In this document: piece after piece, positions 46,107 to 61,017 of the stretch
How the letters are laid out: every line of letters begins with the position of its first letter
Position numbering within the stretch: position 1 is the first letter of the stretch
Assembly (NCBI GenBank): GCA_008921705.1
Contig: VFFE01007030.1
Location: 383,314-447,313 of the forward strand
Length of the DNA: 64,000 bases
Direction: 5' to 3'
DNA from: Burhinus oedicnemus
Taxonomy: Eukaryota > Chordata > Aves > Charadriiformes > Burhinidae
Notes under the pieces: model-generated
What the model was told of the DNA's origin: nothing
What the model saw: only the letters and a program-made list of their open reading frames with translations
The model's database searches: none
Program-made: the position numbers and the translations under genes

Positions 46107-49100
46107 TGAAGATTGCCTTATAAATGATTAAGCAATGCTAAAAACTTCAACTCAGAAATCAAATTCATGGGCAAATTTGCTGGATGGCATATTCCATTTT
46201 TGAAATTTATGATGGAGATAGATATCTGTTATTTTAGAATTGATCTCCACCCCAGGAATAAGATCTTTTCTTCTGACACTTGCTGGATTTTTTGTCGGCA
46301 CACTCAAGTCTTTACTATCAACTACTGACTTTTTATTACTGTAACATCTACTCCAAATCTTCACTGTCATCTTCCATTTGCATTCTTTGCCAAAGCTGAT
46401 GGGTTTTTTTCACCACTTGCACAGAGGTAAATGGATTTTTAGTGAGTCAGTGCTCCTGCATTTTTTGGTTTTAAAGTATTATTGAGTAGGGAATGTAATG
46501 CTGTGAGCAGATGAACATCTCAAATTGCTAAGTAAATATTGAAGTGTTTGTTTTTAAAATAAATGCCTGGGCAAGGCTGAAAAGTTTGATTTAATATTCA
46601 GAGGCACTGTCAAATTGTGACCTATTCCTTTTTGTAGTAATATACTAAGACTGATGTTATGCTAAATGAATGGTTTAGCGAATGTCCTGCAGCGTAACGA
46701 GTGGTCAGCTCACACTTAAGACTTTTTAGGCATGTGAAACCTAATTAAACCACGAAGATCTGAAAAAACAGTAATTCCATTTAATTGTATTTTCAATTTT
46801 GAAAGTCGTGGCCTCTCTTGAAGCGAATCCCCCTCTCCTGTGGTCAGACTCTGTAGAGCTCTTGTCTGGCCTCAGCTGTTGGCTCCTGCTGTGAAGCAGA
46901 AATACTCCCTTTTTGCAGGAGACTCTTGGCCCTTAGGAGGTTGTTCCTGTCCCAGGCAGATGGAGGGGACTGCTGAATTCCCAGATCTAGGTAGGGCCTG
47001 AAACAGGTGCTGCCTGGAAGAGATGAGGAAGCCTGAAACTGCTGCGTGGTGTGGCAGCTGAAGCCCAGGCTCTGTCCCTCGCAGCTGGAAGGAGTATCTT
47101 TCTCCGTCACTGGCTGCAGATCTGCTGCGTCTTCCGCAGAGCAGGGACAGGGATGCCCTGGCAGCAGCTGGCTGGCAAGGGGGAGGTTTAATGACTGGTG
47201 GGCAGAAAGGGACCTTTTGCAAGAGCTGTAGCATGACTTAGGCAAGGGGTAAAGGAGACGGGCTCAGTCCAGAAAGGGCATGGAGGAGGAGGAGGAAGGT
47301 CATTGCAGTTTTTGAGACTTTGCACAGCACCGCAGGGAGTATAAATTGCCCTCCTGTGTGATCTGTCAAGGGTGACCATGCTTCTCTCCAGGATCATAAG
47401 AGCTTTGAACAGTTGTTGGTAATGCTTGTTCAGTCCTCTCTGAGATGCGGACTGGAGTACCAATGAGTCCACATAGGCAGTTGTGGCATGGAAAATAAAT
47501 GGTGTCTGATCACAAAAGCAGCAAGACACGACTGTGGTCGCCTGCTTTTATTGCCCAGTCTAGCTTCAAAGGAGAGATGCTCAGGTGCTAGCATTCTTAA
47601 CAACTGCTACACTTTTTTTATCAAACCTATGCACTCCCTCTCTAGTTAGCACCAGTAGCCATCAGTCCATATTTTGCAGACTTGTAATGAATTTCTCAAA
47701 TAAGTGGCAATCCCTTTGTAGTTGTATGGATTCAAAACTGGACTTCAGATCCATAAGAAGTAATTTTTCAAAAGTTTTTCTCCTGGAAATCACATTTGAA
47801 ACTGTTCATACATAGTCACCAGTAGCATATGGTGACTCTTAGTTGTAAATATAGAAATTTAACTAGATCTTGCTTATCAAAAGAGAGGGAGCTGTGCTTG
47901 TCCCCTCTGAGCATCTCTGCCGCCTTCTTGCTGGCATGATGAGGTCTGTGCCCATCAGTTTGAGAAAAAGAGGGTTCATAATTACATTCACATGACTGCA
48001 AACTGTTGCTGTTATATATAGCACTTCATGGTTGGTAGGAACATATGACACTGTGGTAGCAGTGCTTGGGTAACATCTCATTTTGCTGGTCAGCCAATGT
48101 CTAGCAGGTCTTCCTTGTCCCCTTCACTTGCTGTTTAAGCAGGAACACCTGTACTTAGCTGTCCCTTGTAAAACCACGATAACAGAGTTTATTCACCTAT
48201 AAAGCACTTTAATTGAATCCTCAGCTGAGGCAAATTACGTTACCACTACTGACTTCAGAGGCATTGTTCTCATTCATGCTGGCTGAACAGTCAGCAGAGG
48301 AGAGCTGTGGATGAAAGATATAAGTGCAAAGTATTACTATTTTTGTTTTACTATTACATGTATCTTGTGTTTCCTTATTAAATATGTTGCAGCTTCTTAT
48401 AGCTGCTGATCATTGTTGGTTTTTAATTTAGCACAAATAAAAGATCTTTGCCTTTGAACGACATGGAGCACAGCACTAATAAAATATCAAGCAGACACAG
48501 TACAATAGCAAGCTCATAAAAAGGAGATAAAACAGATTACATAAAATAATGTGTAGTAGCTTTTAGGAATAAATGGCTATGCCTAAGTTTTAAATGATGA
48601 ATCAAGAGCATGAATATTCACTGAATGACTGAAGCAGTATGTGCTAAGGCCTATTGTGGAGACAGAGCATGGAGGAAAAAAACTCTGTGTTAGCCAGATG
48701 CCAAAAAGAATTGACACCCATGTTGGCTAGTTGAGGCAAATCTAAGCACAGATTAGGTGGACTAAAGACAGAGATCTGATCACACAGTCATAGCAGCAAT
48801 AAAATGGCAGCTTTTAATACCAGATGAAAATCTTGGATAGCACACACAGAAAGAAGGGCGAACCCACTCAGGTGTGTAAGGAAAACGTAATGGCAGATTG
48901 TAATCCAGCCCTGTCCTTGAGGTGAGTCTAATTGGAGTCAGATGGATTCTTCTCCTGGTTAATGTTAGGCATGTAAGCTTAAATACCCTGCTGAAAAAAG
49001 GGCCTGGGCACCAAGACATAAGGAAGAATTAGGAAAGGCAGACCTGTAATGGTGGCTTGTGGCTAGCTCTGGATTATTAGCAAGTTACAGAGAATGTCAG

Positions 49101-50129
49101 GAATTCTGGGAGAAGTAGTTGTAAAGTAGGCATCAAACCCAAGACCTGCATGACCTTGACTGTCAGGATCATTACGACTCAGTCCTTTACTACAGGTTAA
49201 AGGGATTAAAAAGGTAGAAGCGGCAGTACTGTTAAAGGGAATAGTTCAGTACGCAGTGGGGAAGCTGATTCTCACCTTCTTGGTCTCAACCAAGATCAAA
49301 AATAATTAAATAAAGGGAAGAAATTTAAGGTGGTGCCTCTTCTGTCAGGACTGCAGAGAGTTGGGATGACATGGTGAAATAGACTAGAAGAGGTGGAGAT
49401 TTTCAGAGCAGCATAGAAAATTTAGAAATGTAATATGCATTTGTTTAAATGGTATCTGTATGGTCGCCTTCTTATTGCTGCTTTGAAAAGCTTAGTCTCT
49501 AGTTTTAAAGAAATTTGGCAATCGTAGGCCCCTATACACCCCAACACACGAATATCATGGGATCCTGGACAAATTCAAATAAAGCCGACTCTTTCTCAGT
49601 CTAATACTGTGAATGTTAATTTGACTACTGCTGATAGAGCTGGCCTTTGTAGTGTTTTTTCAGTCCTGATTTTTAGTTTTGCATCAAGTATCAACCAGGC
49701 AGAATTATGCTCAACAAAGGAAAAGCTGCTTTTTCATTTCTACGCTGTATTTTACAAGTTTAGCTTTGGCTGTATGTATTAAAGTGATGCAGGTTTGGGT
49801 TTGCTGGTAGCCCAGATCTGAACCACTGTCTCATTGCTCATGGTTGAATTAATGATGTGAATGTCTAAGAAACCATCAGATTCATAAATCACCAGAAATG
49901 AGAGGGATAACTCATAAAAGTCTTTTCCTTTTGTTTAGCAATTTATCATTTTGCTTGCACATTAATAAACAGAGCTCCCCTGAGGTAAGCCACAGAAAGA
50001 TAGATTTTTCTTCCTAATTTTCCTCAATCGTAGCCAGTAGATCACAAGTGGAGAGAATGGGCTTGTCACAGTGTGTTGGTGTCTTGCAACTCCCTCTACC
50101 CATCACTGATAACAAATAAATGCGATTAA

Positions 50130-50369
<240 letters not shown>

Positions 50370-52544
50370 TAAGAATAGCATTTTCTACCTATATTGTATA
50401 TTCTCATTTATGTGTCACACACACACGGAAATGTGAATGTATACTCACATCTTTAAGTAACTGTTTTGTTCTGTGAATATGTGTATTTTGAAGTTTCTAT
50501 AATGTATGTTCACTAGAGCTTAATTTAAAGTACAAAATACTTCTTTTTCTTGCTCAGAGACGTAACCACAAGGGACTTTTTGGCATATTATTGTCCAGGG
50601 CAGGTAATACTCTATCTGACCAGCAGTAACGGTGTGTGTGTATGTGCTCAGGAATCTGTTTTCAGAGACTAAGCTCTGGGATAGGTTTGTGACTTAAGTC
50701 ACTTGGGTTCTTCTGGCCATAGATGTAATGGACAGTGAAATGTGCCTACATTACAATCATCAGAGAGTAAAGCACAGACATGTGATAGTGTTCAGTTAAA
50801 ATCTTTGGCTAGAACTTCTTGTTATTCATCTCCAAGTTTTTTTTTTTCATATTTTAGTTTGTATATTGAAAGATTAGACCTTTTGTGGCTAAATTATCTT
50901 TTTTTTTTTTTTTTTGTACTGAGGAAGAACTGTATCATCCAGTATCGTCAGAAATGCTGTGATTTTCACTTGGCTGCTTCACTTGCATGTGCAAGAAAAC
51001 AGGCAAAAATGGTTGTTCTGGAGGCAGAAGAGCAGAGGGTGGGCAGAAGTTGTACAGGAAAGGGAAGCAAACAGGGCACAGGGAGAGGGAACAAAAGCAA
51101 GAATGTCAAAAAAAGGGAGTGGAAGAAAATGAAGAGAAGCAGCAGGAAAAATGGAGATGGAACTGCAGAACATTCTTGTATTTGTGACATTGCTATATGT
51201 TAACTGAGGAAAGCTCCTTTGGTATTAAAAAAAAAAAATCCCCCACCTCTACAAAGTCTCAGAAAATACTGGGTTTGCATTTGTGGCACTCAAACAAGGA
51301 GTGCCGCTGGTCCCTGCCTTAAAAGCAGCCTCCACCTTCAATTTGCAGTAAGGCAAAGGAGCAAGTCCCCACAGCAGTTTCTTGACATCTAAAAGACCCA
51401 TTTTTGGCAAGGCTCAAACATGCCTCTCCAGCAAAAATGACACACTTACAACTTCAAAAACTGGCTATGGGGATTTGTACTTTTGGAGAAAATGGGGCAT
51501 GCAACCGGTGTGTTAGAAATCATGAGCCTGCCAAACTTTGAAACTGTAAATATTTGGTATTAGTGTAAGTGCTGTTGGGTTTTTTTGAGCACTTCTTTTA
51601 AATAGTTGTACTTCATAGCTCTGATGTACTTGAATAGCCGTATAGTGTTTCACAGGTATGATATCATAGCTCTGCAATACAACTCTGCAATCTGTGTAAC
51701 CGCGGTCCCGGTTAAGAAGCTCCATAATGTGGAATATGATTTATGTCAATAGCTGGCAGCCGTTCTGGACCACATCTGTTAAATACATGTACTATGTGGA
51801 GGTGTACTATCCTCAGTGCTGTTAAGATGGGGTGGCACTTCAATTACCAACCTCCTTTTCCATTGCTTGTAACTTTGGTAAAGCAAATAGTGCATGAGAG
51901 TTGGCATAGTCTCTGCAGTGGAGTAAGTCTTCCCTCCTTTTACTCTTCCTCCACAGCTGGAAATGGTTGGTATATGTTTTTGACACATAGAATCACAAAC
52001 GTAAGGGCTATCTCTGCAAAGCTGGAGTCAGATAAATAGTTTTGTTGAAGACAGTTGTATAACTGGAGTGAGTTATGGGCAGAGACTGAGTAAGGATGCT
52101 AAGGAGTAGAACAGTGAATCTTGTGAACTGGTGTCACTGAAGAAAGCAGGGCTTGTGGGACTGAGCCTATGGTTGACTGAAGCTTTCAGCACTTCCTGGT
52201 CATACTTTCCAGGAATGCATAATCCAAAATTTCACACCATTTTGAATTTATTTTTTTTTTATAAGAGTATGCCTGCTCAACATGAAAAGTTGGAAACGTA
52301 TGTCTCCATTCTTCCCGGTGGAAAGGAGGGAAAGGAAGGGAGCTAGCTTTTTCCAGCTTTGCAAGTCACCTGTGTTGATGCCTTTAAACTTCTTCCATGT
52401 GTACCTGTCTATAAAAGTTACACCAAAAAAACCCAGTGACATAAGGTATTAAACCCAAGCCACGCTTCACTGCTTTAATAAATTCCAAGACTAAATAACA
52501 ATAAGACTATCTGTAAAACTTAATTTATTGCAACTCGCTGTTTT

Positions 52545-52640
52545 GTAAATAATGCATCCAGCACAAGAACTGCTGTACTGAATCAAACCACAGGTTCATC
52601 CCATTTAATATCCTGACTGCAACAATTATCAAAGTGTAGA
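52545..52640 (+). mobile_element. Fragment of an old CR1-like interspersed repeat
   Basis: The sequence AAGAACTGCTGTACTGAATC followed by AAACCACAGGTTCATCCCAT and ATCCTGACTGCAACAATTAT resembles the widespread amniote repeat beginning 'agaactgccatactggatcagaccaaaggtccatc'. It is short and diverged. Confidence 0.5.
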
Positions 52641-53377
52641 AAAAACTTTTCCTAGTGTAAAATCTCAGCTTCTGGAAACTTGCAGGTAAATCTCTGCTTG
52701 TTGCTGCAAGAAGAATGGTACAGTTCAGCAGGCCACTAGATGGAATTTTGAGACAGTAAGGATTTGTATTTTAGGCAACATCAGTGGCATTAACTATACT
52801 TAACATCACACAGTCCTTCTACTTTTAGATCTCGTTTCCAATCACTATTAACTTAGACCAAATAGTTCACACTTCACAGCATTTTTCATGGCAGATACCT
52901 ATCTAATGCTGCGTATTTCCAAAAAGCAGCAGCAAAGTTATTAATTTATCAGAATGAAGTTAGGGAAGAAGAGACTTTCCTGTACAAACCAAAAGACCTC
53001 TTGCTACCTTTTCACTGAGCAGTTAAAATTTGACAGGGATGTTGTCTAGATGGTATAGATACAATTTTTGCTGTTCTTGAGAAATTGTCCCATTCAGCCA
53101 AGTGATAAGCCCTGAAGAGGTTTTTGTTAGCATGTGTTAAGTATACTAAGCAATTCAGCATGTTCCAGCCTAGGGCCCATAGAGAGGAATGAGGACCTTT
53201 CCCTGCAGCTGTAGCTCTGGTTAATCTGGTACCTCTTCAGGAAGCTTGTGGAGGCTAAGCTGTCTGCCCAGCCATAACAGCCTTCCCTGAACATGAAAAA
53301 GAAAGCGGTCTTCAGAGGAGACAGGACTCAGACCAGGAACTGTCCGGGTTAAGCAAGCTGCGACAGAATGCTTTTCT

Positions 53378-53816
53378 ATAACACAACAAAGCTGGTGAAG
53401 GGTCTAGAGAACAAGTCTTATGAGGAGCGACAGAGGGAACTGGGCTTGCTTAGTCCAGAGAAAAGGAGGCTCAGAGGAGACTTTATCACTCTCTACAACT
53501 ACCTGAAAGGAGATTGTAGCGAGTGGGTGTCAGTCTCTTTTTCCAGAGTAACAAGTGATAGGACAAGAGGAAATGGCCTCAAGTTGCACCAGAGAAGGTT
53601 TAGGATGTATGTTAGGAAAAATTTCTTTACTGAAAGTATTATCAAGCATTGGAACGGGCTGCCCAGGGAAGTGATGGAATTGCCATCCCTGGACGTGTTT
53701 AAAAGCGTGGTGCTGAGGGACACGGTTTAGTGGTGGACTTGGCAGTGTTAGGTTTATGGTTGGACTTGATGATCTCAAAGGTCTTTTCCAACCTAAATGA
53801 TTCTGTGATTCTATAG
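53378..53816 (+). mobile_element. CR1 LINE, 3' part
   Basis: The plus strand encodes [60 protein letters not shown] and [20 protein letters not shown], the C-terminal end of CR1 ORF2, followed by a 3' UTR. It ends in ATGATTCTGTGATTCTATAG, the CR1 terminal repeats. The frame is open for about 115 codons but lacks the catalytic parts because of 5' truncation, so it is a dead copy. Confidence 0.95.
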
Positions 53817-56800
53817 GATTTCTCTAGAAGAGAGAAAAAGTTGCAAAATAAAGCATGCAGAAGCCACTCATTAAGGAGAATGAAGGTACTGCCCCCTTGT
53901 GATTGTGCTTTGATACCATCTTTAATTTCAGGGTTGCACAGTATTTTTTCAGAGGGCTCCTACCTGCTTCAGTGCACAGGCTGAACATCCTTTCGATCAG
54001 TCAGAGCCACAGGACCCTACCTCACCTCTCCCAGGCAGCTGTAAAAGAGGAAGGAGCCTCTTACCTGGTTATTTGCTGCCTGCAGGGCAGACCTGCTCTT
54101 GCAACAGAATCCCAGCCTGATGCTGGGCAAACAGAACTAGTCAGCAGTGACCACCAGGCTTATACAATTTCTCTTCTGGAGGCCCAGCCTAACACTCTTA
54201 ATTCTGGAGAGGAGCCGAATTGCTCACAGCCATGGCTTGAAGCTACCAACAGCTGTTTTGAACATTTCATGTGCTCTGTTATCTAACACAGTAGAACAGG
54301 TCTCCATGCCTGAAATTGGGCAACCACAATGAGTGGCACTTTTTACCTTAGTCTTTCTTTGATTCACATGCCCGTGCAAAACAAGCATCCTTCCCCTTCA
54401 CCTCAGAGGGAGGTTGAAAGCATTAATGTTTTTGAAGCACTTAGAGTGTACGGTGATGAGCACAGTAGAGAAGCTCAGGAGGGTATCAGTAATTAGGTAT
54501 TCATCGAAGGTTTAAATACAATGGAAGGAAGGACCATGGGCAATACTCTGGGCAAGGAGAAGAAAAATACCAGAGAGTCTCTCACTGAAGACTATTGTGC
54601 ATCTTGTGCACTGAATGAGGCGTGAATCCTGCAGGGGGAAAAGGGGTGTGTGGTCATATAAGTAAAGGCTGACGAGTGAGCACACGAGGATATGGGAGCT
54701 TTAGTTCTTGTGTGTTTGATTTTGCAGGCTCAATGCTCTCTTAACCTGTTTTTGCAGAGGTGCTACTTGTGTTAAGGAAGTGTCTCCAGGACCTGACTGG
54801 TCTTTGCATTGGCTAAAAAAAGTACATCCTCTGGCTAAAAGATTACATCCCATGCTTCACACGGCTTTTCAGCGTAGGACTCTCTGCATGAGCACTGTAG
54901 GATGTTGAGGATGAAATCAAATGAAAGGAGCCATGTTTTGCGCTGTGTTTTTACAGAGCTGAGCACAGAAGGGCTCTGGTCCTTGACATGGGTACTACTG
55001 CAGTTTGAATAATAAATAATAATAGTTTAGCACAAGCCAGATAGGGCTTGACTTGGCGGGCGCTTTGTCATTGTCAGCTGGCAGCATAATGCTATATCCT
55101 GACTACTGGCTGAGTACTTGAAAAGAAGATGTCGCTCCTGCTGACAGCTAATAGTGGATCTTTAGCACACCAGGTAGAGCTTCTACTTTGTGCATTTGAA
55201 AACACCTGGTTTAGGTCTCAGCTGGGAGAGATTATGCAGAAAGGAGGCGTATGAAATAGCATCAGATGAGGATAATCCTTCATTTGACATTTACTCATTT
55301 GGTTACCTGCCTCAGTCCTGCAGTGCAGCACCCCTGCTATTAATCTTTTGTCAGGATGTACTTAATGTTATATCTGCTACCTGTGACAATTATTAGACTT
55401 TGCACTTCACTAGCACTTCTTTTTGAGAGGTGGCATGGCCTAGAGTGAGTATAGAAGGGGGTAATCACTTCCCATGATATTAAGAGTACCAATTCAAAAC
55501 CTTTCCAAAGATTAGCTGGTCTTTATTAAACACAGGAGTTTGGGACTTCATGTTCTATACAATCTGAAATTCAGAACCTCTGTATTTTTCTTGTCCCTTA
55601 CGAGCCCTACAGTACCAAATTTACAAAGTTGTTTTTCAGACAATGAGCTGAATTACCTGTCAGCTACACGGTGTTTAAATCAGGTGTAGTTCCACCTACT
55701 ACAAGAGACTTTCTTTGGGTCTAGGCAGATGTAACTGCAAATACACCTTAGCTATCTCATAACGTTAAAATTCAGTTTCATGTGAGCATGAGAGCCCTTT
55801 GGGATCTCCTCTAAGGTTTGAAAGAAACTGAGAAAGCACAGCAGCATTTTCTTTCCCCAGGCTCTGCCCCTGCTTCCCTGATGTCATCAGAACAGGAAGG
55901 AGCAATTAACATAGTGTGGTTAATTACAGTCAGATCCTGGCTGTTCTGGCTCACATCAGTTTGCTCTGGGCTGATCTGAAGCTGAGTATCAGGGAATGGT
56001 GGTGAGGATACTTTCACAAAGAGTGCTAAAAAAAGGTAGCCAGGTCTGGAGGCTTAGACTAGGCAGCAATAAATTAATATCAGTGAGGAAGACAGCAGTC
56101 TGTTTCTGCAAGCAGGTATTGGGTTCTCAATGATTTCCTCATCTCATATTAGCTCCTTGTATAGAGCGTTTGTTGTATAATTAGTCAGTGCCCTCCTCTC
56201 TGAACTGGTTTATATCTAGAGACAAGTAACCATGTATTAATTTCTCCAGTTTCCCTTGGCAAACACAGAGAGAAAAGAGAAAAATAAAAATAGAGTTGAG
56301 ATGTACAAATGAAAGTATAAGGTTGTCATAGAGAAAAGTGAAAGTATCTCCAGCAGAGAGCCCAACAGTCTTGTTACGCGCTATGTAAAAAAAGCAGAGT
56401 ATTCTTTTGTCAGGTTTAAATTATCCAGTTTTTTAACTTAACAGAATGTCTCATAGTTAGAAGACAGGGAGCCCTCATGTTCTCAGTCTTCCTTCTTTAT
56501 TCAATATTTTATATATTCTTATTATGTCTCCTATTACCCATCTTTTTTCTGAGGTAAATGGTTGTTTTCAGTCTGCTCTTTAGGGGAGTTCTTGCATTGT
56601 CATTTCTTCCAATGCTGTCTAAACCAGTCTCCCTCTACTCCATTCTATTCCAGAAGAGGACCCGCAATTCAAATGCACCATGATTTTCTGCATTCTGTTT
56701 CCCATTCCATTTGTCTTAATATGGTTTTGCCATAGCTTCATGTTGATCAAAGTTTCCATTGAATTCTGCATTGAGACAAGCAAGTGCTTCTTCTGAGTTG

Positions 56801-59800
56801 GCTCAGCTAATTTAGAACCAGGGTATGAGTAGTTCAGACTCCCCTTCAGTATCAATACACATCTTGCTGTCAGTGTTGCTCATTCATCTCACATACTTAG
56901 CTCTACAGATAACCTCTTAGCTCTTCACCATGCTGCTCAAAATAGATTTGTCATATATGCAGATTTCATTTTTTCATTGCTTGACTCCATGGCCGGATTG
57001 CTGACAATTGCACTGAAAAGCAGAAGACCCCATCTGAGAATTTGTACCTAACTTTTACTAAAAACCAACTGCTTAGTTCTTACCTTTGATTTCTCTTTTA
57101 GACTTTAAGTTTTAAGTTTCTATATTTATGTAATTGTATCTGTGCAAAAGGACACAATCAAATGCTGTTTAATGAAATGAATCTTAAAAAGGACATGTCT
57201 AGAGTAGAACAGGTGGAACATAATATAGCCAGCAATGTTTTGCAAGAAGCTCCTTATGATAGGATGTATAGGATTAAAAATGAGTTAATTATGCGAGCAT
57301 TACAGGTGTTTTGCTGTTTTATTGCCACTCTTATTGGTATCTCCCTAAGTGAGATGCAAAGCTGACTTTGAGTGAAAGCTTTTTTGCATTAAAAAGTCTC
57401 TAGTTAATTGTATGTAATAAGTTGTAAATGAAGGCTTAGTTGCAGTTCAGACTGGGTCAAATTCAGACCAGGTGTAACTCCACTGAAACAGCTCCTGTTA
57501 CATCACATATGTGCAGCAAAGGGCTTTATCCTCTGTGGTCTTGTACTGTGTATGGTTAATCTAAAGAAGGGAACATAATGCTCTATCGTGACATAATAGC
57601 TTCATTTTTTACCCTCTTTCAAGAAGTGTGAATAGCAGAGAAGTGCTACAAAGTGAATAAAAATGAAATTCTTCAGGATTACAGAAAGTTGCATCTAATT
57701 CAGGCTCTGTGGAAATGTAATTCTGCAGCTAGCCTCCTATAGAAAGCTCATACAGATTATAGGATGGTGACATTCAGAGATTGTTTTGGAGATCACCTGC
57801 ATTTTGCGCTAGAAAGTGGTGGATCTTTTTCACCAGAAGTGCACATGAATTTCTGCCCTCAGGAAGTGTGTAATTCAAGAAATCAAGCAACGTAAAGAAT
57901 ATAGACTATGCAGGCAAATGTTGCATGCACATTTACGTGTACAGGTATGCATATATACAAGTATCATTATGTATGTATGTATGTAAATGTGTATGTCACA
58001 AATCTTGTAATTACAAGTCAAAAAGTCTGAAGCAGCTTGCTCCAGACTGGTTCAGTGTTACTCGAAGACTTTAAAAGTCATTGGATCCAGCGCATTATTA
58101 ATTCCAGGAAAGTTCTGGAGCTGAGCAAAGTGTACTGGAGTTTAACCCTTCATTGCTTCATTTTCAGATCCCAAAAGCAAGTAATAATTAGCACTTTCCA
58201 TATAATTAATGATACCAGTTTTAGAAACCCAAAAATGCTTAGCCGTGAATTTAATTCAAAATGACGTTTGCCAGAATTGTCATGAGCTTGCAAAGAGGGA
58301 GCAGAGATGAATTACACAAGGTACTATTAATACCAAGTCCAGTTAGGATACTACGGATTCCTGAACAGGAATGTCCCAGTGAGAAGGACAAAGCTGTCAA
58401 TGCTGTCTGAGCACATAAGGTTAATCAGTGTGGCTCTGTTGCTTTCGGTGAAACTATTCCATTTTACTCCAGCATATGGCAATGTATTCATGAAGAAAAA
58501 TTTCACCTAGCCTAGCAGATAAAACAGAATAGATAATACGGTAAGCTGAAGAGAAAGTACAAACCACAGACTCTGTTAATTTTAAACTGGTAATAGAAAA
58601 GTGAAAAAAGAGGCAATGATGCATGAGTTAAATACAATTGTAAAATCATGACTATTATCTGATGAAAACTGAAAAAAATAGTATAATATATGCTGTACTT
58701 TATTAGATGCAGATACGTCTCTTTACTAATTCAGTTAGATGACTTGTCTCTAAGTTAGTGATTTTTAATGAAACGTGTCAACATTACAAATGCAGAGGGA
58801 TATTCGTGAAACCTAGTCAGTTTTGAAAAATTATTTCAAAGGATTTCAAGCCTCATACCTGCCTTAAAGATCACGCCACATGTCTGGTTTCATAGTCACA
58901 GTTTGATATTGTTTTCCCCTGTACTTAAGTGACAAGCCATAAAAGCAACTGATAACTTGTCTGCATTATCTACTCAAAGCTCCATGTTGTCAGTTAGAAA
59001 GTAGAGGGAAAAGAACAGGATTTAAAGCAAAACTCTTCTTTCGTGTTACTAAAAATGTTACATATATTGTGGGTAAAATGCTCCAAACAGAAGTGCATTT
59101 TTAAAGTCTTCCTTCCTGTAATGCCATTTGATTTTCAATTTGCCTCTAACATACTTGAAGCAGTAAGAATTTCACAAATCTGTTCAGGGCTGTGAGGTTG
59201 CTGAATGCATTGTCACTCCTGTGACCTGAGCAGTTTGTCAACAGTCACTCTTTCACGTTGTTTCCATCAGGAGGAGAAGTAGATGACACAGTTGGAAACT
59301 TTTTTTAATTCACTGCTGTTTGTTTACAAAGAATGTACATGAATTCCCATTTCTGCTTACTCAAACAACAGAAGGCAGTTTTCTTATGGGATGTTCCTGG
59401 CTGCTTCTTCTCTTCCAGGTCCTGTCCAAGGAGAACTCACTGGCTTTCTCTCTTCTCCATCTTTGCTGGGGTCAGACTACGAGTCTGTCCTGCTGACTGT
59501 GTCCACAGCTTTCCACATCTCACTATGCAATGTTCTTGGCTGCATATTGCACCTATACATAGTTCCATCAAAATATATGCATAAACTTCTGGGTATGAAG
59601 TCAGCTTATGCAGACCCCCTCAGCACCCATTGCTTAACTCCCAGCCACCCTTACATACGTCCCGCATGTTGGACAGGGGCTCCTACATGTCAGTTTACCA
59701 TGGGATGAATGAAGCTGTTTTTTACATTACTCCTTATAAAAGAGCATCTGAGCATGTGAAAAGCAGTATTTGATCACTGTTAACTTAATTATGACTTGTA

Positions 59801-60629
59801 TTATGACTGAATTCAGTTAAGATTGCAATGTCTGTAGGGTCCAGGTATTAGGACAGCACTTAACAACTTGCCTGAAGTCAGTTACTCTCCAGAAGTACTT
59901 AAGAGTTATTAGGGGTGCTTTCCTGAAGAGTAGCTGGGTACATTTGTAAAACAGGAACGGTCCTTGTTTGCCCCTTAACAACATTCCTAAACAATAAATA
60001 AGGACTTTGAAAATCCAAATCAAAAACCAAAGGTGAAATCCTGGCCTGGTGGAAGGAAAGGATAAAAACTCCACTGAATTCAGTGAGTCCAGGTATTCAT
60101 CCAATGTTTATTAGTGGGCTTGTGCCCCCCGGATTCTCAGTTTCACTTGCCCACAGGCTTCATGCAACTTTTAAGGGAGAGTAAAACAAAGTAGTGACAT
60201 CTGTACCTACTTGAGCATGAGCTAGAAGAAGCCATGGTGTTATCCTAATACCTGATGATCAGCTTTATTGAACATGAAGCCAGTCCACCTACAAATTACC
60301 GCTCCCTTCATGAACTTGAGTCCTTTTTGGAGGGACTTGGATCACTTGGTCTGCCTAATCTCAGCTGCTGATGGTGAGAATGGAGGCTGCGGAGTGATCT
60401 GGGAGTGCCAAGGCTTTTCTACAAGTCAGGAAGGGCCCATGTACCTCCTTGCAGTGCAGGGTGCACCCTCCTTACGGAGCAAGTGCTTGGGCTCTGAGTG
60501 CACCACCTGGACATCAAAGACCAAAGGGCCTGAAGCTTTCTCCTGCACGATGGTGTAGATGGAGCCAGTGTGTCTCACTATGACACATGTTCCTGTACTG
60601 TGGCCATATCTGTATATTTTATTTCAAGA

Positions 60630-60990
60630 GAGGTGTTAAACAGTTGGGAGAGACTACAGGGAAGAGCAGGGAAAAAGATCAGAAGTCTGAAAAATGATAC
60701 CAATGAGTTAAAATAGACTTGACCTGTTTTGTCCAGATTAAAGATGAGAAAACTGGACAGGAAGAGGGTATAGTAATTATTTCAAGTATGCAAAAGAGAA
60801 AAGAAAGGAAAAGACTGCTAAGGGCAAGATGCGTGATGAGTGCTGGGTAGAATAACAAAGTGCTGATCTTGAATTGCTGCAGAAAAGACTGAGGATAGAG
60901 GATAGGGAAGAAAACTTTAATATGGTAAACATAACGTGCTTCTATATGAATAGATAAAGATATCCCAAAGAAACAAATCTATTCTTTTGA
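60630..60990 (+). mobile_element. Degraded CR1 remnant
   Basis: The stretch around GGGAGAGACTACAGGGAAGA, then GATCAGAAGTCTGAAAAATG, resembles the CR1 segment encoding 'ERVQRRATKMIKGLE'. It is followed by an 'aaagatgagaaaactg' counterpart of the EKRRLRG segment. It has many changes and no useful frame. Boundaries are approximate. Confidence 0.45.
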
Positions 60991-61017
60991 AATTTAAAAA
61001 AGAGTAAAAGAGATCTT

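Noticed and set aside
50742..51203. Plus-strand 153-codon frame in the GLI3 intron
   Set aside because: It crosses poly-T and A/G-rich runs giving Phe and Lys/Arg-rich sequence, with no homology I recognise and no splice context.
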